A DNA stretch of 64,000 nucleotides from positions 124,001 to 188,000 of the forward strand of contig NJFT01000064.1 of the NCBI GenBank assembly GCA_002221725.1, written 5' to 3'. Both the position numbers and the translations under genes were made by a program. How positions within the stretch are numbered: the first letter of the stretch is position 1; the number at the start of each line of letters is the position of its first letter. Source of the stretch: Scedosporium boydii. Taxonomy: Eukaryota; Ascomycota; Sordariomycetes; Microascales; Microascaceae. Below are positions 47,530 through 59,842 of this stretch, one piece after another. A model generated the notes under the pieces. That model was not told the DNA's origin, made no database searches, and was given only the letters and a program-made list of their open reading frames with translations.

Positions 47530-50500
47530 TGGGATGTGATGGGGTCTCTCTTTCTTAGTTATGTGATAACCAGCATTTGATGTATTGAGACGTTATCGGG
47601 AGAGGCTATACCTATATTGGATATCTTATACCCCCGACGATAGGCGAAGCGGTGAAGAGGTTGGTCTTTGGAGTAATAGAGATTGATTGACTTGGATGAA
47701 GCAGGCCGCTTTTTTCCCTTCACCGAGGTTCTCCGCACATGCACTCGGCCTGGTCTGGTCTGGTCTGGTCTGGCCTAGCCCGTGACTCCGGATAGCTGCG
47801 TGTCAATCCCCCTTCCCAATTTGGAAGTTGTGACGAGTCGCACATGGGATTTGGACTTGGACCGTTCCAAGTCTTCTCCCACTTTGACCCGTCGCCAGTT
47901 ACCCGTCACACATGCTATTCCTTGATGAGTCTACCTCGTAGAAAGCAACGAAGTTCTTCGGTGAGGTACTAAGGCGAAGAGAAGCGATGGGTCATGTATG
48001 TATTAAGATTGAAGAGAGGCATTTTTTGGGGCTCGAGTTTCCTTTACGTCTCTACTTTGTCGGTGATTTGAGGGCAGATGGAATATGCAGGTTTAGGCCA
48101 GATTGTTGAATTTGGTTGAAGATGCGGTTCGCTAGTCGGAGGGGGAATAGGAATGTTATCACCTTCATCTCGCTCTCTGTTGACGTACAACTACTGAGGT
48201 ACTGTTTACTGTTGATCGAATTGTGCTTCGCAGTAGAAGTGGGGTGAGAGAAAAAGCAACTTGAATGCAATGGCAAGAACACTCAAACTGCAAAAAGCCG
48301 CATCTCGTTGCAGCACAGGTTTTTCTCCATTTTTTTCTTCCTCGCTCGCACTGTTGTCGAAATCACAGGCATCATCTAATATCATCGTCGACGCTTGACA
48401 GCTCCTCGGTCAGGGTCCAGTTGTACACACCTTCAATGCTGTTTTAGTCATGCTCATGATCGAGTCAAACTCCAGGGCCGATGTACAAGGTAGAATATGG
48501 ACTTGGGGCTTTTACAACTTTCCATCAGGTGCCTTTCCCGACAAGCCGAGGACGGAAAGAAAAAGAAGAAGAAAGGAAGAAAATAAATATCTCGAGCAGA
48601 GTGATGCAATTGGTTCTACGTTTCTCCTCAATATGTCTGCATTATTTCTGTTGGACAAAACTGGCCTTTGAACGACGGCCACGAAGGCGTGCAGGAGGGA
48701 ATGCCGAATGGGGACGTGGATGGGTAGAGCTGCAGGTTTGCCAGCAGTTTTTGGTGAGACTAAAAGATTCGAACACTGCACCACCGCACCACTGCACAGG
48801 CACATCAAATGGAATTGGAGCAAGGAGTTTGGTTCTGTCGAGGAAATGTCAAATGGTGAATGTTGCTTGAAATAAAAAGTGCTTCGACTGGCCACTAAGA
48901 GCATGTCGATGGTATCAGTAACAACATCAACATCACGGAACACTTGGGAGAGATGAGGGATGAGCTGCTGACCCCCGCTTGCAATTGATGCTCGACTGAA
49001 GAACTGGATGGAGGCATCATTGATCAATTGCTCCGGATATTGTTTCGTACAATTAATTGTATGAGTAGATTTTGATTCGCACCTGTACTTTGTTTGAGAC
49101 TTTTGAGTTCATGTTCGGCTTGACCAGGCACTACGAAGTACTAGACTGGCATTTTAGTTGGTGGCACACACTCTAATTTACCCCTCGTCCTCGGCCCCCC
49201 GTCCCGCCAATTGGCTCTCAGGCGTGTGGTCTGTCAAAGCTCGAGTGCTGCCAGTCAATCTCAGCCTTACACGTCACAACATTGAGCTCGATCCAACAAA
49301 CGCTGGAGGTAGTGTTTAGAGAGAGTCAAGTACTACAAAGTATTGTACTGATATACTGATACTGCAAATTGAGTCCAGAGACCGAGCAAGAGCCCTCTGG
49401 TGATTTCTTTCTTCATTGGTTTAGAATTCAACTCCTCCTTCCCGGTATTATTTGCTCACTTCCTCGTGCGAAGAAGGAACATCGGAGGAGCCAGTCCCAA
49501 CCCCCCAAGCACCTTCTTTCTGCCCCTGTCACTTGTCACTTGTTCCTTCCTTGTCGCTTGTCGCTTGTCCCTTGTCCTTGGTTCTGGGTTCTTGCACACT
49601 CGCCTCGCCCCTTCCACTTTCCTCGCTCTCTGTATTGCCGTCATCAGTATTTTCCCTCGTTTCAATTCGAGTCTCCTTTTTTCATCTTCACATTTTCACC
49701 TCTCTTCAACTCATCAATCCTACAGCCAGAGATCATCATCTCCATCGAAATCAACTCCGCTGCGGCGCGCTGGCCTCACCCCGCTCAAGCCTACACTACA
49801 CTACGCTCCTCTGTCCCTCTGTTGTCGTACACTGCGCTACATTGGACTGCCACCCCAACTAAGCCAGCAACCAAGCAATCCAGCAATCCGGGGGCGGTCC
49901 ACCTCCACAGTCCAGAACCCAGAATCCACATCTTCGGTTTCTCTCTCCGGTCCCGGTCCGCGGCTCACTTCCAATTTGAACGGCTCACGGCCCATCTTTG
50001 TGCTGCAATGCCAACCCGAGCGAGCCTCTCGTAAAAGTCCACGTCCCACGTCCCATGTCCCTCGGCCGTCAGCCGTCGACCTTCAACCATCGACCACGTC
50101 TTCAGGTCGTTTACTTTCTACTTTTCTCCACCGTGTCGCCACGGTCTAGACTGGACAAACCTGCTCGTCCACATCCACTTGTCTCTCCTCTCCTTACCAA
50201 ATACAAACCCCATTGATGTCCATGCGCACGCCCCCAATCCCTGATCCAATCCCGCTTCATCTCTGATGCTGTCCTAAATTCCACACGCGCTCTACTTGCA
50301 GCGAGGCCCGCATCTTCCTTGCCGCTCGCTACCTCTACCTCAGTACTCTCCCTGTATTGATCATTATTGATCCTCTCCTCTGACTCCTCTTCAATCTCTG
50401 GCCCCCCATCATCGCCCATCGCCCATCGCCTCTGATTGCTCTAATCCTACTTTGCATCTTCTGCTCGACTTGGCCCGGCCCTGTCTAGATTTACCCCTCC

Positions 50501-51021
50501 CGCCTCACCAGAACGCCACGTCCGCCTACCCGCTGCATACCAACAGATCACGGCAAACGAGACTCGTTGAAGAACCGGGAACCGGACAACGCACACTTTA
50601 CGCTCTGCCCGTCATCATCCTACTGGCTGCTTTTTTTTCTTTTCCTTCCTTCTTTCTTCTTTTATTAATTTTTTCTTTCCTTTTTTGCCCTCTCTTTTCG
50701 TGCCGACTGTCCAATATGGAAAGTCGCTGCTGGGTTTGCTCCTGATCGTACAGCACACCCACGCGCCATCAAATATCAAATCGCTCATGACACGCACAAA
50801 TTGATATTTGATCAATTACCACTCCACGAATCCAGCCCGCCCACGCACGCAACACAACGTAGCGCAGGGAGCGCAGCTCAACGCAGCGCAACGCAGAGCA
50901 ATCCACCCAGGCCCACACATACTCCCCCCTCGTACATCTCTCTGACTTCATTCACACACACACACACATATTGATATATACATACCCACACCCACATCCC
51001 ACATTCGCATCCCTTTATACC
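47530..51021. other. 3.5-kb intergenic region and leader
   Basis: No gene recognised. Contents: (TGGTC)4 at 47751-47770; TACGAAGTAC at 49132-49141; ATTGATCA words at 49016-49030 and 50354-50372; from about 49400 a pyrimidine-rich, C-rich sequence over 1.5 kb; and a (CA)n run near 50954-50967, just before the next start codon. The right half is probably promoter and long leader. Confidence 0.5.
47751..47770 (+). repeat. (TGGTC)4 microsatellite
   Basis: Four exact TGGTC units followed by a TGGCC variant; intergenic. Confidence 0.8.
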
Positions 51022-52758
51022 ATGTCCTCCGACCAGCTGGCTGTACCCTCGTCTCCGTCTCCCCTCCCAGCCCCAGAGCCTTCCGCACCTTCTCAAATCG
51101 ACACACAACACCAGCCTGATCCCCCCCAAGGCTGGGAGCCCACGACACCCTTCCCTCCTCTGCCAACCACCACTCCTCAGCTCTCGCCTCAAAGACCGCC
51201 GCCTCGTTCGTCCCCAGGCAGCAGCACCAGACGGCATTCGATACCTATCGCTTTCCCTCCTCTCTTTCAGCCGAATGCCTCGTCTACCTCACTAATCCAC
51301 TCCACTGCTGAGGGGAAACCCATCCCCGTTGACGACTCTACCGCCGCCGACAGGACCTCCGCCCTACGCCAGCTCAACAGCCACTACCCATCGCGACATC
51401 GATACGCGAAATCTACCGGTGCCCAGAGTAGTACGTACTCCCGGCCCGTCATCGTACGAACCTACCCCGGCCCGCCTCCGAACCAACCGGCCCCTTCGGC
51501 CTCAAATTCGGGCCACCAGTACCACCATCACCAACATCGTCGCGGCTCCTCGTACCCCGAGTCCTCGAAACCATCTAGTGCCGGCTCCGTTGTGCGTCGC
51601 ATAATACCCTTTTCGAGCTTGACTTCGTCCCCGAAGTATGGTATGTTGAGCATCGCGAGATCCAAGGCCCAGAAGCGCGCCAAGGGCGCCCGCGAAGATG
51701 CCGCTGCCGCCGCCGTCGCTGCCGGCAGCCTACCTCCCCTCGAGGCATTTACGTTTAAGAGCTTCATGAATAGCATCGAGCCGGACGACACCGGTCACAG
51801 CATCAGTGCCGACCTCGATCGCATCGCCGAGATTTGTGCCCGTTCGAGGTACTCGTTGAGTAACCAATACGAAGTCCACAAGACACCCCATGGCTCGGGC
51901 GAGTCGTTCTTGGCCGCCGTCTCGGCCCCCAATCTCCAGCAGCCGCCCCAAGGCCCGACCCTCCAAGCTGTATCGTCTGACGACGAGCGCCAGATGACGA
52001 GGCATGGCAGGAGGCGACGGCCCGGCATGAGGAGACGCAGTGTCGCCGTCGGAACCCTCGAGACTATCATGTCGTCGAGCCGGTCCTCTGAGGAAGATAA
52101 GTCCAAGAAGCACAAGTCAGCAGCCGAGATTGCCGAGGATGTAAGGAACAGGGCCGCCGCGAGGAAAGGATCTGGGAGCTCGTCGCCCGTTTCTTCGACT
52201 GAGGGAGATGCTGCCGCCAGCGGGGAGAATGCGCCCACTGCTAAACCCGAGGACACAGGTGAAGAAGCAGGGCAGGAAACTCAGCAGGTGCAGCCAAGGA
52301 GGAAGTCAGTCTCGTTAGCCGCCGTCGTCATCGAAAATACGCGCCAGCATGGAATACCTACTGCTACTATAACAACCACTGGGACTACGGCTTCCAGGGG
52401 CCGCAGCGCAAGTTCGCCGAAGGCTTCGGCGCCGGGATTGATCAGTGAACCGGCTCGACCCCAGACCTCGACGAATTATCTCGAGATTCGCCCGGCTGCA
52501 GACCAATCTACTGCTAGCGGCGACGCAGCCACCTCCGCGAAGTTGAAGACAAAGGGAGAAAACCATAATAATACGGCCACCGCTCAGCAGCAAGGTATCT
52601 TATCGAACCTCACCGGCTGGATCTGGTGGAGGCCCGCCACGCCCGGTGCGTCGGGACCCAAGACGAGTCATGCCGAGGGGAGCCTGAGGGAATTGCTCAA
52701 GAGCTCCGAGGAGGACAAAGGTGACGTTAAGGGCAAGGGGGTGGAAAGACCCATGTAG
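51022..52758 (+). CDS. Uncharacterised proline/serine-rich protein
   Basis: I do not recognise this family. Single exon, 578 aa from the ATG at 51022 (tataccATGTCC). Residues 1-230 are Pro/Ser/His-rich and disordered. A compact ordered segment follows (about 238-295): LEAFTFKSFMNSIEPDDTG, then SADLDRIAEICARSRYSLSN and QYEVH, which looks like two or three helices and is the best candidate for a conserved domain. A basic patch RHGRRRRPGMRRRS lies at about 335-350. Near the C-terminus are SLAAVVIENTRQHGIP and the tryptophan-rich GILSNLTGWIWWRP. No signal peptide or membrane segment. Composition suggests a scaffold or regulatory protein. Codon usage matches neighbours, so it is probably a real gene. 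Confidence 0.7.
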   Translation: MSSDQLAVPSSPSPLPAPEPSAPSQIDTQHQPDPPQGWEPTTPFPPLPTTTPQLSPQRPPPRSSPGSSTRRHSIPIAFPPLFQPNASSTSLIHSTAEGKPIPVDDSTAADRTSALRQLNSHYPSRHRYAKSTGAQSSTYSRPVIVRTYPGPPPNQPAPSASNSGHQYHHHQHRRGSSYPESSKPSSAGSVVRRIIPFSSLTSSPKYGMLSIARSKAQKRAKGAREDAAAAAVAAGSLPPLEAFTFKSFMNSIEPDDTGHSISADLDRIAEICARSRYSLSNQYEVHKTPHGSGESFLAAVSAPNLQQPPQGPTLQAVSSDDERQMTRHGRRRRPGMRRRSVAVGTLETIMSSSRSSEEDKSKKHKSAAEIAEDVRNRAAARKGSGSSSPVSSTEGDAAASGENAPTAKPEDTGEEAGQETQQVQPRRKSVSLAAVVIENTRQHGIPTATITTTGTTASRGRSASSPKASAPGLISEPARPQTSTNYLEIRPAADQSTASGDAATSAKLKTKGENHNNTATAQQQGILSNLTGWIWWRPATPGASGPKTSHAEGSLRELLKSSEEDKGDVKGKGVERPM

Positions 52759-54186
52759 ACCTGTAGGCCCACCTCTGCTGTCAAGATGGTGAGACTGAGA
52801 TGTCCATGATGAAGAAATGAAGCTATACGAATGATGAAAAAATAAAGAGGATGGTGTAAGTTGGGGGAGTATGTCGGTTTTATTTTATTTTTCCTCCTTC
52901 TCTCTTTTTCTTTTCTTTTTCAGGCCTTGGTTCCCTCAAAAGCAAAGAGACTGGATTCAAGAGGATGATACCCTAACGAAGTTACGATTCTTTTTTATTA
53001 TTATTTCTGCTTTACGTCTGTTTCTTCCCTGTTGTATCACCTTACCCTTCCCGAGACACAGTCTCGGTTAGCCTCGCGGTTACGGGGATTTATAGTCTTG
53101 ACTTTGTCTTGGGACGTGGAGAAGGAAGGATACGGGAGGAACGTGTATGTATACATGTTGATATATTGTTACCGGCTGGATGGAACCCTGGAGGACTGGA
53201 AGAAAAAATGTATTGGGGGAGTTGAATATAAATTGGGTTTTGATATCGCCTCACTATCATCCAGTTGCCCGATGGCTCCCATCCTTGGTGTTTTCCAACT
53301 TTACGGTCTCTCACCCATGTTTCTATTAGTCTGTCGATGTTTTCTCCCTACATGTCTCGACTTTGGTTACCGGGCTTGCTCAATATGAAGCTACTTTGGA
53401 GGAAGCTTCTCTACTCCAGGGTCACAGAAAGATTGGCTCAAAAGAAGGTTAAAGTAGAATATTAAAATTGAAAAGGGATTTGGCAGCATTTCAAAATCGT
53501 TCCTATTCTTACTTAGCTTAAGAACTCAGTGAGTATTTTGAAGCAACTCATCAGCTGGAACAGTCGAATGGTAGAGGATGAAAGAAGATGGCATGGCCTC
53601 TCTCAACATCGAACCAGGCGACTCACTCGGACATTAAGTCAAAAACCTCATCACGAACCTCGAGACGTAGGGATTGCTTCGTAGACTCTTGCATTATCAA
53701 TCATCCAGCATCATCTATGCAGCCTACTCATACATAGAGCTTTAGAACTAAACCTCCTCTCACCTCGCCTCGCGCGTTCTCCCACTTTCTTCCGAGTTTC
53801 TATACATATAGCCTAACCCCTCACGCCTCGCAACCGTTTAGGTATCCCATGATTTTTTTTTTGTTATTCGTACACGGGGCAAGGTACCTCCGCATCACCC
53901 ATCAAGAAGCCAAAAATAAGAGGGCGGGGAGCTCTCTCCAAACGAGGGCTCGTCGGATAATGCAACAGCGAAAGAAGAGAGGACAGAATGGGGGGCAGGA
54001 CCGGGGCCGCCAGAAAAGAATAAAGGTAAGGAGCCAACCCCCACCAACTAATAAGAAACGCCCATAGCCGACGGAAAGGAAGAAAAAGAAAACGTAAAAC
54101 AACAAAAAGCCCTCAAGCTACCGTCTCAGCCTGTAGCCCGAATAGCTCTTGCTCTTGATGGTGGCGCTTTCATCACCGCCCGATCT
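52759..54186. other. Convergent intergenic region
   Basis: About 1.4 kb between two convergent stop codons. T-rich then AT-rich, including 3' UTRs. No coding potential recognised. Confidence 0.55.
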
Positions 54187-57100
54187 CTAAGCGGGGTCGT
54201 GGCTCCGGCTCGGCGGTCTGTCGGTATGTTGCCTCTTGGTTTCCCTGGCGTGGTCGTCGCCCTCGTCGTGTATGGTCCGTTTGAGGTCTCTCTCTCGATC
54301 TCGCCCTTCCTTCTCCCGGAGGTAGGTTTCCTTGGCGGCTGCCTTGCGTGCTTCTTTTTCTTTGCGTTCGTTTTCGCGCCGGAGGGCCTTGGACTCGAAC
54401 TCGTGCCAATCGCCGTCGATGTCTTTGAGCCTGCAAACCTGTTAGATATTTACACATATCGGAAAAAAAAAAAAAAATCCTTGGCTTGTAAAACTTACTC
54501 AATTGCTTGCCGAGGCGGGGGATCCTCTGTCGTAAAGTACGGATGCGCCAAAACCTCACTAGCAGTCGGCCTCTTCGCCGGATCATACCGAAACATCGAC
54601 TCCAGCAACTCGAACGCCGCCGGCGACAACCTCCCCCGAAACTTCTCCTCAAACGTCCTCCTCACCTTAAACTGCGGCCTCAGCAGTTCGAACCACGCCA
54701 TCTCGACGATGCCGGGCCACTCAGCCTGCGACGGCGTCCCCAGCACGGCGTAGATGCGCTCGAGCTGGTTCATTTCCGTGCCGTCTCCCGGGAACACGGC
54801 GTTGCGGACGAAGATCTCCATCATCACGCAGGCAGCGCTCCAGATGTCGCAGGCCGGGCCGTATTGGGTCTCGCCGAGGAGGAGCTCGGGGGACCGGTAC
54901 CAAATGGTGACGACGCGATTCGTGTAGTCGAGTTGGTGGCGCTTTGCATAGAAGCGGGCGAGGCCGAAGTCTGCGAGTTTGAGGATACCTTCTTTGCTGA
55001 CTAGGATGTTCGCCGCTTTGATGTCGCGGTGCAACACGCCTCTCCCGTGGAGGTAGTCGAGACCGTCGAATAGCTGCTTCGAGAGGTGTTTTCTCTGGGC
55101 GTCGTCAAGCTTGAAAGTCGGGTGATTCAGGAGTCCTGTCAAGTCGTGGGCAAGATACTCAAAGACCATGAAACAGTCATTCTTCTCCACCATCACCTCC
55201 ATGAGGTTGACAATATTGACATGCCTCAGTGACTGGAGAAGCTTGACCTCGCGCACTGCTGTGACTGGGAACCCATTTTGCTCTCCCTCCATGCGGATGC
55301 GCTTCAGGGCAACTGCAGTATTAGTGTAGACATGAAGGCCCTTAAACACTTTACCATAAGTGCCAGACCCCACAACAGATTCATTGCCAGGCTTCCTGAA
55401 GAAAACAGACTTGGATGTCGCAAATGCTAGATCAAGCTTTGGCCGCTCAAGGAGGCGCCTCTCAATCTTTTTCACTTTGCGTGTCCTTACAACAGGCTTC
55501 TGAGGAGGTTCTTGGTTCCGTCTCGCGGCCCTTGATGAGGCAGGTTCTGTTGGTACTCCTTTGGGGAAATCACGGTCACGGTCCTTGTTTGACTTTTGTG
55601 ATTGTTGTTGTTGTTGCTGATTATGGTTCTGGGGTTGGGTAGGAGGTTGCTTTGCTGTGGGCATGGCATTGAACTTCTGAGAGATCTCTGGTTTGGGGTG
55701 TGTTGTGGTTTGTTTGCTTGCCAGCTTGAAAGAAAAGCTGAACTTGGACGAACTTGGTCCCGTGGGCGGAGCTCTGGCCGTACCAGGTGTTGTACTATTA
55801 TTATTGCTGGGCGCAGTAGGCGGGGCAGATTGTTGTTGCGAGGCCGGGTCCGGTTGGCTTTCTGGTGCTGGCTCGTCAATCTGCATCTCATCGGAGTGCT
55901 GCGGATGGGAGTTGCCCTCACTGCCATCGCTTGCCTCATTCCGCCTACTGTCTGGGCCTGCTGCTGCATCATGAGCCGCAGCACTCGACGGGGTGGAGTG
56001 TGGACTCTGCGCAGGCCCGGTAGGGGGATTCCACTGGCCAGACTTGAAACCAGGAGCTCGATGGCCTCCTCGAGCAGGACCAAACTGGTTACCGCCGCGA
56101 TAAGAACCGGAGCTCCCTCGGTATCCACCCCGGTAGTTCGTGGGATATGGATTCATCGGACCTGTAGGGGCGGAGTGGGGAGGAGAGTGGCTGGAGGGGT
56201 TCGAATAGTAGTGGCCTTGTGGGCCAGTAGGGGGTGGCTGGCTGAAGGATGATGAGTTGGGCCCATTGGGGGGGAAGGCGCCAGGATGCTGTTGTTGTCT
56301 GAGAGAGGCGTCATCACGTTAACCATGAATCACTACAATCCATCAACTTCCACTTGCGAACAACCAAAAGAACTTACGGATGAGAAGGTGAGAATTGTTG
56401 GCCGTTCCAACCAGGACGGCCCTGGCCAGTACCGTAGGATGAGGATTGCGATGTCGGGGAGTTGTGGTATGATGAATTAGGCGTCGATGATTGAGAATAG
56501 TTTGTTCGCGGGTCATTGCCGAATGGGCCTTTGTGCGGGAACGGGCCCGGACCTGGCTGCGAAGGGTACCCGCCCCGGAAACTGCCGCCTCCGCCTCGAG
56601 AACCCATGCTGACCTCGACGCTGTTGGCCCCCGTAGCAGCCGGTTGGCTACTATCCTTCTTCCGATCCTCTCGAGATCGACCTTTTCGATTTCGGGAGCG
56701 CTGTTGCCCAGGTGGCGAATCAACTCGACGGCTATCGGGAGGGTGGAGACTTGGTTCGGCTCGGCCCCTCGACGCGACGCTAGGAGACCTAACAGCTCTA
56801 TCTCGTGATGTGTTACGGGAAGGAGATGACAGGGGACTTCGGTCTCGGACTGGGGAGGATAGCCTAGAGCCTCCGTAGGATGCGTGGCTCCGAGTCTCGC
56901 TCCCGCCACGATGGAAACTTCGCTCCTCGGCGTGTCGTCGCTCGGGAGTGGCCCGGTCGTACACAGAATCAGTATCTCTATCGATCCTTTCGCCCGACCT
57001 ACCACGCCGGCGCGGCGACCGATGCCTATCTCGATTTCGACGCGGGAGTTCGGGCTTCTCGAATTCGGGAGAGTGTTTCGAGCGCCTCTTATTACGGCCA

Positions 57101-57597
57101 GCCCGTCGAGATCTCTTCCGTCGGGAGTTTGCCGATGGAGGGCTTCGACTCCTGTGGCGTTTCGAGCCTGTGCCTCCGATGGAGTTGCCTCCTCCTCCTC
57201 CAGGTGCGTCCGAACGTCGTGATCGCTCGCGTGAATGTTCGTTCGGCGCTGCACCGCGATCGTCCGAATATCGCGGGGAAGAATCCCGTACTCGATGCCT
57301 CCCGTCTCTGCTCACGGACCGTCGACCGGAACGGTGCTTACTGTCGTCGCGCGATCTTCGGGGATGGCGGTTGCGGGAGTCTGATCGAAAAGACGAATCG
57401 TGGCGAGGGTAATCGACGTCTCGATGATCATCGGTGCGTGGTCGACGAGCTTGAGGGGAAACGGACCGTCGAGAATCTACTGCTCCTCGGCCAGATCTGC
57501 CTCTTTCTCTACGCTCGTCGCCGTGGTCTCTATCGTGTTTCATGGCAGCATGTCGAGCACTCTGACTGCGGCCCGAAGAACGGAATGAGGAGTTCAT
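54187..57597 (-). CDS. CTK1: CTD kinase catalytic subunit, Ctk1/CDK12 type
   Basis: Cyclin-dependent kinase that phosphorylates Ser2 of the RNA polymerase II C-terminal repeats during elongation, with a cyclin K-type partner. Exons in transcript order: 57597-56378, 56298-54499, 54430-54187; 1087 aa. Residues 1-260 are an RS/RD-rich domain as in CDK12/13; then Gly/Pro/Gln-rich disorder; kinase about 710-1010 with GSGTYGKV, catalytic Lys739 (ALKR), helix PVTAVRE in the PSTAIRE position, HRDIKAAN (Asp832), DFG (about 850) and T-loop Thr866 in DYTNRVVT. The PVTAVRE helix and the C-terminal QAIEL...DGDWHEFESKALR block are Ctk1-specific and separate it from Bur1 and Cdk7. The last intron contains a 15-nt T run in transcript sense. 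Confidence 0.94.
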
Positions 57598-59842
57598 CGT
57601 TAAGACTCGAGTGGATTTTGAGTTTTCTGGACAAGCCAGAAGGTACCTGGGTACCTTGCCTCGAATAGCCTTGGAATAAGCGGGCCTATCCCGGTGTTTC
57701 TCCGGGCAGCCTCAAGGCTCCGTCGACTTGCCTCAGTATTGGAGTCAAGAGCCGCAAATTGTCCCCAAATTTGGATTTGCAGTTGCTTAAATGCCTCTTT
57801 TTTAAAGGGGAGAAAAATCAATGTCGAGATGGCAGTGCTGATTGTGTGGGTTGTTGGTTAGACAGGGCAAGGGTGGCGAAGTGGTTAGTTGACGCGCATG
57901 CAGTGCTTCCAGCAGTCGGTCGTGATACGTGTGGTTGTGAAATGGAAGCCCGGAAGGGACCCAGTTCAAGGCCAGACTGGGTTTTCCAAGTCGAGCAAAA
58001 AATGACACAAGGTGTTCGGGCCCTCTCCTTCCTCAAGACGCGATCTAACCGGCTGTCGTTGTGACCGTTGCGGAATAGAATTCGTTCAGATAAACCAAAC
58101 AAATTCCAGACGCATTCAATCTTCGACATTTGATGCTCTCTCATACGTATTTTCCACCCTGTCGCGCCCACCATTTTAGTGAAGCAACTAAAGTCTTGGC
58201 CCACTGCCTGTCATAGAGATCAGCGGCAGTCGTATTCCCTCTGTGGACTGGCATCCAGATTGCGGAAGACAGGCTGCAACATCATCCGGTTCAAATCTCG
58301 AATATCCAGAAACGCGGGGGTACTGCAGCCTTGCAGGACACAACCCATGTTCCGACAAGGCAGAGATTTGAATCAAGCCTCACCACAAAAGAAAATCCTC
58401 CCAGTAGAGAGCAGTCTAACCTCATCCGCTAAAGATGGGTTCCGCCCCCGGCCATGCATGCGAAACACGCATAGCAACATATACCCAAGCCCAAGCATAG
58501 ATCAGCGTCGTGTAGGGCGGCGCCAAAGAGGTCATGGACGAATATCACTATGTACTAAAGCTTTACGAGTTCCATCCACCCACCACGCCATAACTGCGTG
58601 AACCAGAGCCCAAGACTTGGCGTCCTGGTTTGCTTCCATACCACCAGTACCACATCCATGTTGTGTTGCGATAGCGCTCAGCAGTGGCAAGGCTTTTCAG
58701 ATGGCCCCGAGAAATTGACGTAGCTCAAAGCACCGCATCCGATGCCAAATTATTCCCGCCTTACCTTAGCGGATACAGAGGTGCGCGTGGTGATGTTTGG
58801 TTGATGTTTGGCGCCTTAAAGAGGGGTGGCTGACGGGAGGCGATGATGGAGGGGTGGGAGAAAGACAAGGCCACCATCTTCCACCAACATATTTTGGGCC
58901 GGGCGTGTTAGAAACCAGGATATGAGCGACAGGTCGAAGTTGTCACTGGTAGGGAGGCCATGCTCCATGGTTCCGCGCAATGCGTGCCGGCGCTGTTATA
59001 GCAGTATCCGCTAATGAAGGTGACAGTTGAGGAAAGCTAAGATAGCTATGTTTCCACACAACTCCTTTGAACCCAGAGTATCGAGGTGCTCTGCATCAAG
59101 CCTCGTGGCTAGTTCTGCGGAGACACGTTTGTTGGATGGGTATGGGGAATATGTCCAGCCCGCCGAGCTACAACAGAGGTTGTAGGTTGTATGGTAAATA
59201 CCCCAATGAGGTGGGACCTCTGATGAATCCATTCTTTTTCCAATCCGTTCGAGACATGCTAAGGTGGGAAGTGAAGAGGGATGGTCCAACTGGAATGGTC
59301 GTTGCAAGTAGACCGCCCCGAGAACATTGTCGCGACAGAAAAGAAATCAAGGCGGGTGATGGGGGTCGTTGCTTCGTCAACTGGCTGCTATCAAATAATT
59401 CAACAGAAACATGAATCTTGATTGAGAACCACGACCAACACGACAAGAGAGGCGATGTTGGATCGTGGGGTGCGGTTATTCCGATGGACCGAGCAGGGAA
59501 GTTTTTGTCACCGAGATCAAATCGACTTGGGTGGCGGGGATCAACAGCGACTGAACCAAGAACAGACTATATCGATCACGTGACAATGGATATTGATTAT
59601 ATAATACAGTTGGAATTGTTGGGATGTTTCGGGATATCCACTCGCGGATGTACCTTCCAGATGTCGTTATCCCTCCGAAGACGACAATAGATGAGATCAA
59701 ATTTGATTCGAGTGGATTTGAGTGGATCTTCGGCCAAGGTCCATTCGGACACGGAGAAGACGCCAATCCCGGTTGCTAACTTCACCTGCGTCATAAGAAA
59801 AAAAAGCCATCGGCGAGGTAGTGTAATGATTTAAGTCTTCCT
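57598..59842. other. 2.2-kb divergent intergenic region
   Basis: Between divergent starts of CTK1 and the esterase gene. No gene is supported. Several tRNA promoter-like words occur (A-box-like 57873-57890, B-box-like 58284-58296) but do not fold as a tRNA. A TATATAA box at 59598-59604 probably serves the esterase gene. Confidence 0.5.
59598..59604 (+). promoter_or_regulatory. TATA box upstream of the esterase gene
   Basis: TATATAA about 240 nt before the ATG at 59843. Confidence 0.45.

Noticed and set aside
57873..57990. tRNA-like sequence (A-box-like TGGCGAAGTGG and B-box-like AGTTCAAGGCC)
   Set aside because: The D-stem and acceptor stem do not pair and there is no plausible anticodon arm; chance or a decayed fragment.
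58284..58460. B-box-like GGTTCAAATCTC on the + strand and a D-arm-like segment on the minus strand
   Set aside because: No matching acceptor stem on either strand and no 7-nt anticodon loop with a 5-bp stem.
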